From Oscillospiraceae bacterium (lineage in GTDB: Bacteria; Bacillota; Clostridia; Oscillospirales; Ruminococcaceae), in contig SVMX01000003.1 of the NCBI GenBank assembly GCA_015067175.1, forward strand, positions 32,457 to 96,456: a DNA stretch of 64,000 nucleotides. The letters run 5' to 3'. Every line of letters begins with the position of its first letter. Position 1 is the stretch's first letter. The translations under genes were made by a program, and so were the position numbers. Shown piece after piece: positions 59,801 through 64,000 of this stretch. Under the pieces are notes generated by a model. The model had not been told where the DNA came from. It did no database searches and saw only the letters and a program-made list of their open reading frames with translations.

Positions 59801-60248
59801 AAAGAACCACACTACTAAAAAGGGCAGGGTGATGGCTTTTACTGTCATGGAGGACAGCACCGCTTCGATGGAGGTCATGATATTCCCCGAGCTTTACGAC
59901 AGCAGTGTAAGGCTATTGAAAGAGGGCGAGGTTTTTTCAGTGCGCGGACGCATATCCCGCAAGGACGGAGCGGCAAAGCTGCTCGCGGAATCTGTTGTTC
60001 TTGCCGATACGCTTGCCCAAAAGAAGCAGCGGACGTTGTTTATAAATCTGCGCTCAGACGATACGCACAGAAAAGCGGCGGTTGCAGAGCTTCTGCGCAG
60101 ATACGCGGGAGTATCGCGGGTACGCCTGTGCTATATGGATACTCGGGCGGTGATGAAGCTCAATGATATCCGCGGTGTCAGAATATGCACAGAATTGACC
60201 GCAAAACTTGCCGAAATTTGTGGAAATAGCAACATTATTGTAAAGTAA
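56862..60248 (+). CDS. dnaE: DNA polymerase III subunit alpha, DnaE type
   Basis: The 1128-residue replicative polymerase has a PHP domain (about 4-270; HLHVHTQYSLLDGACR at 6-21, AITDHG at 38), a catalytic palm with VGPGRGSGAGSLCAY (about 350) and PDFDIDFCNERRQEVIEYV (about 392, metal-binding aspartates), a beta-clamp-binding motif (QLDLFSGEE, about 900), and a C-terminal OB fold (about 980-1060; VVGIMTAKKNHTTKKGRVMAFTVMED). Firmicutes usually carry PolC as well, with DnaE doing early lagging-strand extension; PolC is not in this window. Confidence 0.97.
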   Translation: MSQLVHLHVHTQYSLLDGACRLSRLVSRAKELSQPALAITDHGVLYGAVEFYDECKAAGIKPIIGCEVYVAHGSRLERSRTERDPYHLTLLCMNEEGYQNLCRLVSDASLNGLSGTPRCDRETLKKYNGGLIALSGCTNGKIPRLLMQNRFPEAKEAADWYRSVYGDAFYLELQNHDTDSERQLVMRLRQLSESTGILLCPTNDVHYVNRENARTQKILSCIGLNKRLSDPNPMQLPTDEYYLKSYDEMRSFFTEEELANTVKIAERCNVEFQYGVTKLPRFTAEGVTDNAAYFRKLVHNGAKKRYGSLTEDVTSRLSYELSVIEKMGFVDYFLIVWDFIRFAKKQDIPVGPGRGSGAGSLCAYCMGITDIDPLKYDLLFERFLNPERVSMPDFDIDFCNERRQEVIEYVRRRYGADHVAQIIAFDTMKARGALRDAARVLGISYSAADAAAKLIPHFKSTLEDEAERGELAKLCASDHDIRALVNAAKEIEGMPRHTTTHAAGIVITREPAAEYVPLKTEDGETVTQYTMGILEKLGLLKMDFLGLRNLTVIKRAEDMIREDIPDFRVDKVDENDAYVYKMLSDGGTTGVFQFESAGMTGVLRRLQPRSIEDLTAALSLYRPGPMASIPTYIENRHKKPSEIAYRHPLLKDILSVTYGCIVYQEQVMQICRVIGGYSYGRADLVRRAMAKKKHDVMEKERSAFIYGTDSNCGAVKNGVPEDIADQIFDEMSAFASYAFNKSHAAAYSVVAYRTAYLRRHHYTRYMTALISSVLDWTDKMVEYIGDLADNGVKLLPPDVNKSFAEFSVEGDNVRYGLLAVKNLGRGFIARIIDERNNGEYISLADFCVRTAGFDNNRRYMEALIKSGALDCFPQSRRQMMFAMDKLLDMAQAEHSRAESGQLDLFSGEESGTSDFVYPDVEEYSRGQLLAMEREMIGLYISGHPADEYIPNAPEDCRYIADALEAADGCMLSVVGIMTAKKNHTTKKGRVMAFTVMEDSTASMEVMIFPELYDSSVRLLKEGEVFSVRGRISRKDGAAKLLAESVVLADTLAQKKQRTLFINLRSDDTHRKAAVAELLRRYAGVSRVRLCYMDTRAVMKLNDIRGVRICTELTAKLAEICGNSNIIVK

Positions 60249-60271
60249 TAAAGCTAAAATTCAAAAATGAC

Positions 60272-60301
60272 TTGACGTTAAGGGCGCTTTTGTAGTAAAA
60301 T
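60272..60301 (+). promoter_or_regulatory. Promoter and inverted repeat upstream of pfkA
   Basis: TTGACG (60272-60277), 18-bp spacer, TAAAAT (60296-60301). A perfect TTACC-GTCA-GGTAA inverted repeat follows at 60323-60336 in the leader and may be an operator. Confidence 0.5.
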
Positions 60302-60368
60302 ATAATTTGAGTAAAAATAAACTTACCGTCAGGTAATGTATCACTATACAGAAACGGAGATTTTTAAA

Positions 60369-61334
60369 ATGCAGAAGACAATTGGTGTTTTAACAAGCGG
60401 CGGCGACGCTCCCGGCATGAACGCTGCGGTTCGTGCCGTAACAAGAGCCGCTATCGAAAAGGGCTTCAAGGTTATCGGTATCCGCAGAGGATATAACGGT
60501 CTGCTGAACGGTGATGTATTCGAGATGAACGCACGCGCAGTTTCCGACATTATCCAGAGAGGCGGCACAGAGATATTTACCGCTCGCTGCAAGGAGTTCA
60601 AGGATTGGGAATATGTTCTCAAGGCTAAGGATAAGTGCGTGGAGCTTGGTATTTCCGGTATCGTAGTTATCGGCGGCGACGGCTCTTTCAGAGGCGCAGC
60701 TGACCTTTCCAAGGCAGGTATCCCCTGTGTAGGCGTTCCCGGCACTATCGACAACGATATCCAGTGCACAGAGTATACCATCGGCTATGATACAGCTATG
60801 AACACAGTTATGGAGCTTGTTGACAAGCTTCGCGACACATCTCACTCTCACGAGCGCTGCGCTGTTGTAGAGGTAATGGGCAGAAACGCAGGTCACATCG
60901 CGCTCAATACAGGTATTGCGTGCGGTGCTACAGCGATCCTTGTTCCCGAGGTAGCTTATGATATCGAAAAGGACGTTATCGCAAAGATAAAAGAGGGTCA
61001 GGCTGCAGGCAAGGAGCAGTTTATCGTTGTTGTTGCTGAGGGTATCGGCGGCACAGAGGAGATCGCAAAGAAGATCGAGGCTGCAACAGGCGTTGAGTCC
61101 AGAGCTACTATCCTTGGTCACGTTCAGAGAGGCGGCTCGCCCACTGTACGCGACAGAGTAATGGCAAGTGAGATGGGCTATTACGCAGTAGAGCTGCTTG
61201 AAAAGGGTATCGGAAACCGCGTTATCGGTCTGCAGAACAGCAAGGTTTGCGATTTCGATATTCAGGAAGCTCTCAGCATGAAGAAGCCTTTCAACGAGCG
61301 TCTTTACAAGATCGCAAACGAGATCAGCCTTTAA
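60369..61334 (+). CDS. pfkA: ATP-dependent 6-phosphofructokinase
   Basis: The 321-residue enzyme phosphorylates fructose 6-phosphate to the 1,6-bisphosphate in glycolysis. GVLTSGGDAPGMNAAVRA (5-22), GGDGSFRGA (about 102; Gly at the position that marks ATP rather than PPi use), PGTIDNDI with catalytic Asp (about 124-131), and MGRNAGHIAL (about 169). The start is ATG 60369 after GGAG; an in-frame ATG at 60336 lacks a site. Its bias toward common codons suggests high expression. Confidence 0.97.
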   Translation: MQKTIGVLTSGGDAPGMNAAVRAVTRAAIEKGFKVIGIRRGYNGLLNGDVFEMNARAVSDIIQRGGTEIFTARCKEFKDWEYVLKAKDKCVELGISGIVVIGGDGSFRGAADLSKAGIPCVGVPGTIDNDIQCTEYTIGYDTAMNTVMELVDKLRDTSHSHERCAVVEVMGRNAGHIALNTGIACGATAILVPEVAYDIEKDVIAKIKEGQAAGKEQFIVVVAEGIGGTEEIAKKIEAATGVESRATILGHVQRGGSPTVRDRVMASEMGYYAVELLEKGIGNRVIGLQNSKVCDFDIQEALSMKKPFNERLYKIANEISL

Positions 61335-61349
61335 TTTTTTCAGTTGTTG

Positions 61350-61375
61350 ATGCTCCGTACTTATGTGCGGAGCAT
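61350..61375 (+). terminator. Hairpin after pfkA
   Basis: 11-bp stem ATGCTCCGTAC / GTGCGGAGCAT (one G-U pair) with a TTAT loop. It is followed by A/T-rich sequence without a clean T run. Confidence 0.6.
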
Positions 61376-61393
61376 AACATAAATTTTATTAAC

Positions 61394-61625
61394 AGAGTAG
61401 AGTTTTGAGCGTTAAGTGCCCTTTGGACGGAGAGTTGCTGAGGGGACGAAAAGATTACAATGGCGCTCGCTGCCCACGGTTTATATTTGGGCGGCGAGAA
61501 GTCTGCAGATGCAAGGAAACCGAATAACGGCTAGGCTTTGTGCCTGCCGTTATTCGGTTGACGAAGCAGATGCGGGCTTATTGCTGTCCGATCTTGCGGT
61601 TCGAAGCTCGCATCTCGCTGTACAT
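61394..61625 (+). promoter_or_regulatory. Tetrahydrofolate riboswitch upstream of folT
   Basis: The conserved core is AGAGTAGAG (61394-61402), then GAGCG TTAAGTG CC, GGACGGAGAGTTG and GGACGAAAAG (61409-61453), closed by CGCTC. This agrees with the THF riboswitch consensus (GCGUUAAGUG, GACGAAA). Downstream lies a 14-bp perfect stem (61518-61531 with 61546-61559) and a GATGC / GCATC pair that could switch partners (61508-61512 or 61569-61573 against 61610-61614). No T run follows, so control of translation start is more likely than termination. The whole 355-bp gap after pfkA is taken up by this leader. Confidence 0.75.
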
Positions 61626-61689
61626 AAAACCTATAAGTTTTTGCCATAACTTGTCCGTAATTTATGTATTGCGTAAAGGAGGATATTTT

Positions 61690-62517
61690 ATGGCAATTTT
61701 TAAAATGTTCAAAAGCTCCGCGCTGGAGCTGAAAAGTCTGCGCTGCCTTACTGTAACAGCGGTGCTGATAGCGCTTGACCTTGCGCTGAAATCCGTTACT
61801 ATAAACGTAACGGAGGAACTGAAGATATCGTTTGCGTTTCTTGCGCTTGCAACGATAGGTATGCTTTTCGGACCGACCGTTTCAATGCTTGCGGGTATTA
61901 TCACCGACCTTATCGGTTTTTTCACTGCACCGCAGATAGGCGCATTCAATCCGATGTACACCATTATCGAGGCAACGGGCGCTATGCTTTACGGTTTGTT
62001 TTTGTACAAGCTGCAGCCTGTCAAGCTCACAAAAGAGATGTTCAAACCAAATATCGAGCCTAACACGGCAGCGCTTAACGGAATAAATGCAAAGCTGCTT
62101 TCGGCGCTTATGATATTGTCAGCGTTTGTGCTGTATTCTATCTATAAGTTTAACGAGCTGTTTGTTCTTTACGTTGTGGTTATTGCGCTGCTTTATGGAA
62201 TTTTTCTGCATAAGCTTGCTGTGCTTCCGTGGAAGCAGCTTATGCGAGTTATCGGCGCAAAGGTTACGGTAGTTGTGATATGCAACCTTATCATGACGCC
62301 GCTTGCGAGCATCGTTACAAAGTTCTTCACCTACGGCACATGGATAGTTGAGCCTACGTTGCTTGCTTATCCTGCGCGACTGCTGAAGAATGCTATACAG
62401 TGCCCTGTGGATATAGTGCTGCTTACGTTGGTGCTGTTCCCGATAATGACCGCGTACAAGAGCATTTTCAAAGGTCAGAGTGCATCTAAAGGCAAAAAAG
62501 ATACCGCAAAGGTATAA
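61690..62517 (+). CDS. folT: Folate ECF transporter S component
   Basis: The 275-residue membrane protein is the folate-binding subunit of an ECF importer. LTVTAVLIALDLALKSVTI (about 18-36), FAFLALATIGMLFGPTVSMLAGIITDLIGFF (about 45-75) and a Pro-Ala-Arg-Leu-Leu-Lys motif near 230 are typical of FolT. About six membrane segments with a longer central loop (110-140). The start is ATG 61690 after AAAGGAGGA; the frame runs upstream through the riboswitch without support. The THF riboswitch agrees with the folate assignment. Confidence 0.92.
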   Translation: MAIFKMFKSSALELKSLRCLTVTAVLIALDLALKSVTINVTEELKISFAFLALATIGMLFGPTVSMLAGIITDLIGFFTAPQIGAFNPMYTIIEATGAMLYGLFLYKLQPVKLTKEMFKPNIEPNTAALNGINAKLLSALMILSAFVLYSIYKFNELFVLYVVVIALLYGIFLHKLAVLPWKQLMRVIGAKVTVVVICNLIMTPLASIVTKFFTYGTWIVEPTLLAYPARLLKNAIQCPVDIVLLTLVLFPIMTAYKSIFKGQSASKGKKDTAKV

Positions 62518-62529
62518 AGGAGTTATTTT

Positions 62530-63315
62530 ATGAATAAGCTTGGTATCCTCGGCACGGGAAATATGGGTGCCGCGATAATAAACGGAATTAAAAAGAGCGG
62601 CATGGACGCCGAGATGTTTGCGTATGACAAATTTACGGAAAAGCTTGCTTCACTGCCTGTTACTCCGTGTGATGATGAGATCAGCGTTGTGAAGCAGTGC
62701 AAATACGTTCTGCTGTCGGTAAAGCCGCAGATGCTTGGCGAGGTGCTTGACACCATCGCGCCCGCAGTGACCGAGGACACCGTGTTTATCTCTATCTGCG
62801 CTGGAATTTCTGCGGAGTTTATCAGAAGCCATACCATTCCAAATGCAAAGGTAGTGCTTGTTATGCCAAACACTCCCATGATGCTTGGCGAGGGCGCTTC
62901 GGCTATGAGCTGCGGCGAGGGCGTAAGCGACGAGGAGTTCGGTTTTGCGCGCGCTGTTATCGGAAGCTGTGGAATAACCGAGGTAGTTCCTACTGATAAA
63001 ATGAAAGAGGTCATTGCGATAAACGGCAGCTCACCTGCGTTTATATACCTGTATGCCAAAGGATTCATTGATTACGCTGACAGCGTTGGAATCGACAAGG
63101 AAGCGGCACTGAGATTGTTTGCGAAGTCGCTTATCGGCTCGGCTAAGATGCTTACCGAAAGCGGCATGACAGTTGACGAGCTGATAAAGCAGGTTTCTTC
63201 GCCCGGCGGCACGACTATTGCAGGTCTTGAAAAGCTGTATGAGGGCGATATTACAGGCGATGTTAAGCGCTGCTGCGAGGCTTGCACCAACAGAGCCTAT
63301 GAGCTGGGCAAATGA
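62530..63315 (+). CDS. proC: Pyrroline-5-carboxylate reductase
   Basis: The 261-residue enzyme makes proline from pyrroline-5-carboxylate with NAD(P)H. Rossmann motif LGILGTGNMGAAIINGI (3-19), SVKPQMLGEVL (about 62-72), VVLVMPNTPMMLGEGASAM (about 110-128), and the C-terminal signature about residues 215-237 (LIKQVSSPGGTTIAGLEKL). It follows folT by 12 bp and overlaps the next gene by ATGA. Confidence 0.96.
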   Translation: MNKLGILGTGNMGAAIINGIKKSGMDAEMFAYDKFTEKLASLPVTPCDDEISVVKQCKYVLLSVKPQMLGEVLDTIAPAVTEDTVFISICAGISAEFIRSHTIPNAKVVLVMPNTPMMLGEGASAMSCGEGVSDEEFGFARAVIGSCGITEVVPTDKMKEVIAINGSSPAFIYLYAKGFIDYADSVGIDKEAALRLFAKSLIGSAKMLTESGMTVDELIKQVSSPGGTTIAGLEKLYEGDITGDVKRCCEACTNRAYELGK

Positions 63316-63821
63316 TACTGCTTATTGCGGGAGTCTCGCACACGGGAAAAACTGCATTTGCGCAGAGGCTTCTTGAGAAATACAAAATTCCATATCTTTC
63401 GATAGACCATCTGAAGATGGGACTTATCCGCAGCGGACAGACAGCACTGACCGCGTATGATGACGATAAGCTGACGGAATATCTCTGGGGCATAGTCAAA
63501 GAGATGATAAAAACAGCTATCGAAAACGGTCAGAGCCTTATTGTTGAGGGCTGCTATATACCGTTCGACTGGAAAAAGGATATGGAGGAGAAATATCTCA
63601 AAGATATCAGGTACATCTGCCTTGTTATGAGCGAAAGCTACATCAAAAGTCATTTTGATGACATAAAAAAGCATGAAAATGTTATCGAAAAACGGCTTTA
63701 TGATGAATGTACGATGGAGCAGGTGCTTCAGGATAATATCAGTACGCTGGAGCAGTGCAAAAAGCACGGGCTTGAATACATATTGATAGACACCGACTAT
63801 AGTTTCGATTTGGAGCTTTAG
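63312..63821 (+). CDS. Small P-loop kinase-like protein
   Basis: The 169-residue protein has a Walker A GVSHTGKTAFAQRLL (7-21), a possible substrate loop (DHLKMGLIRSG about 32-42) and VEGCYIPFDW (about 79). The arrangement resembles adenylate-kinase or 2-phosphoglycerate-kinase-like P-loop enzymes. The substrate is unknown. Its start overlaps the proC stop (ATGA). Confidence 0.7.
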   Translation: MILLIAGVSHTGKTAFAQRLLEKYKIPYLSIDHLKMGLIRSGQTALTAYDDDKLTEYLWGIVKEMIKTAIENGQSLIVEGCYIPFDWKKDMEEKYLKDIRYICLVMSESYIKSHFDDIKKHENVIEKRLYDECTMEQVLQDNISTLEQCKKHGLEYILIDTDYSFDLEL

Positions 63822-63831
63822 TTGCAAATAA

Positions 63832-63863
63832 AACAGCCGCCTTTAACATAAAGGCGGCTTTGT
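63832..63863. terminator. Terminator-like hairpin, first of a pair
   Basis: AGCCGCCTTTA / TAAAGGCGGCT stem. T runs suit the minus strand (GGCTGTTTTATTT), so it probably ends the gene entering from the right. Confidence 0.75.
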
Positions 63864-63876
63864 TGCTTATTTGTGA

Positions 63877-63908
63877 CGACACCGTTAGTAACAGCGGTGT
63901 CTTTTTTA
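63877..63908 (+). terminator. Terminator-like hairpin, second of a pair
   Basis: GACACCG / CGGTGTC stem followed by TTTTTT on the plus strand; probably ends the folT-proC-kinase operon. Confidence 0.8.
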
Positions 63909-63912
63909 TGTA

Positions 63913-64000
63913 TCAGTGAGAGGGACGCTTCGAAACGGCGTCGATAGCTGCGGTAACAGCGATGTTGATGTCAACTGCGTTCTGACGAACAGCCGCGTCA
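63913..64000 (-). CDS. 3' end of an unidentified gene (partial)
   Basis: Reading the minus strand into the stop TGA at 63913-63915 gives 28 C-terminal residues, DAAVRQNAVDINIAV then TAAIDAVSKRPSH. The gene is cut by the window edge. The reading frame is open to the edge and a terminator follows at the proper distance, but the product cannot be named. Confidence 0.45.
   Translation of the reverse strand, partial: DAAVRQNAVDINIAVTAAIDAVSKRPSH

Noticed and set aside
61575-61620. Possible tRNA (T-arm-like GGTTCGAAGCTC)
   Set aside because: No acceptor stem, D-arm or anticodon arm can be formed around it; it lies in the riboswitch leader.
61416-61649. 77-codon open frame between pfkA and folT
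   Set aside because: It coincides with the THF riboswitch and its downstream stems and has no ribosome site.

Overview
The window looks like chromosomal DNA from an anaerobic Gram-positive bacterium of the Oscillospiraceae/Ruminococcaceae, close to Ruminococcus albus or related rumen and gut species. The signs are a cellobiose 2-epimerase and a GH130 beta-1,4-mannooligosaccharide phosphorylase, both of the kind known from R. albus, with pyruvate phosphate dikinase, an ECF-type folate importer with a THF riboswitch, SpoIIE, a SpoIIQ-like M23 protein, and strong AGGAGG ribosome binding sites. I see no prophage, CRISPR array, rRNA operon, complete tRNA or transposase gene. Species assignment is inference from remembered protein families.

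Layout. 1-390: tandem 125-bp repeats with a cloverleaf-like fold. 391-3792: a NusG-domain-II protein and a sigma/membrane-protein pair. 4127-9325: efflux adaptor, cellobiose 2-epimerase and SecA, with a 238-bp MITE-like element between the last two. 9515-13806: a small protein, a PH-domain protein, and a MarR regulator with a MacB-type ABC exporter. 13914-18158: cation efflux, glycosyltransferase, SpoIIQ-like protein, mannooligosaccharide phosphorylase. 18536-20958: second sigma/membrane pair, whose membrane partner carries an M23 peptidase. 21132-25981: ftsE-ftsX-ctpA-greA-lysS on the minus strand. 26114-32420: CdaR-type regulator divergent from a metG-led operon (metG, unknown gene, tatD, GNAT, CorC-like). 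32573-37683: RNA methyltransferase, transglutaminase, DUF58 and phosphoesterase operon. 37795-41237: a regulator fused to a desulfoferrodoxin-like domain, then ppdK. 41317-46157: third sigma/membrane pair, two duplicated lipoproteins, rsmA, a dCMP deaminase and a TPR protein. 46387-49285: spoIIE and a TetR regulator. 49440-54984: ffs (SRP RNA)-dnaX-ybaB-comEC-recR-bioY on the minus strand. 55112-61334: a membrane protein, an AraC/GyrI regulator, dnaE and pfkA. 61394-63821: THF riboswitch, folT, proC and a P-loop kinase. 63913-64000: the 3' end of an unknown minus-strand gene.

Themes. Three separate loci share one plan: an ECF-like sigma factor followed by a single-pass membrane protein with a short cytoplasmic N-terminus, a low-complexity linker and an extracellular domain that differs at each locus (beta-propeller-like, M23 peptidase, unknown). 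This resembles sigma/anti-sigma sensing of the cell surface. The epimerase and the GH130 enzyme point to mannan or glucomannan use. spoIIE and the SpoIIQ-like gene, each behind a promoter resembling its Bacillus counterpart (Spo0A-type spacing; sigma-F type), suggest that sporulation is retained. The most unusual single gene is the helix-turn-helix/desulfoferrodoxin fusion. It keeps the iron ligands, lacks the usual active-site Glu-Lys pair, and has an inverted repeat filling its own promoter spacer.
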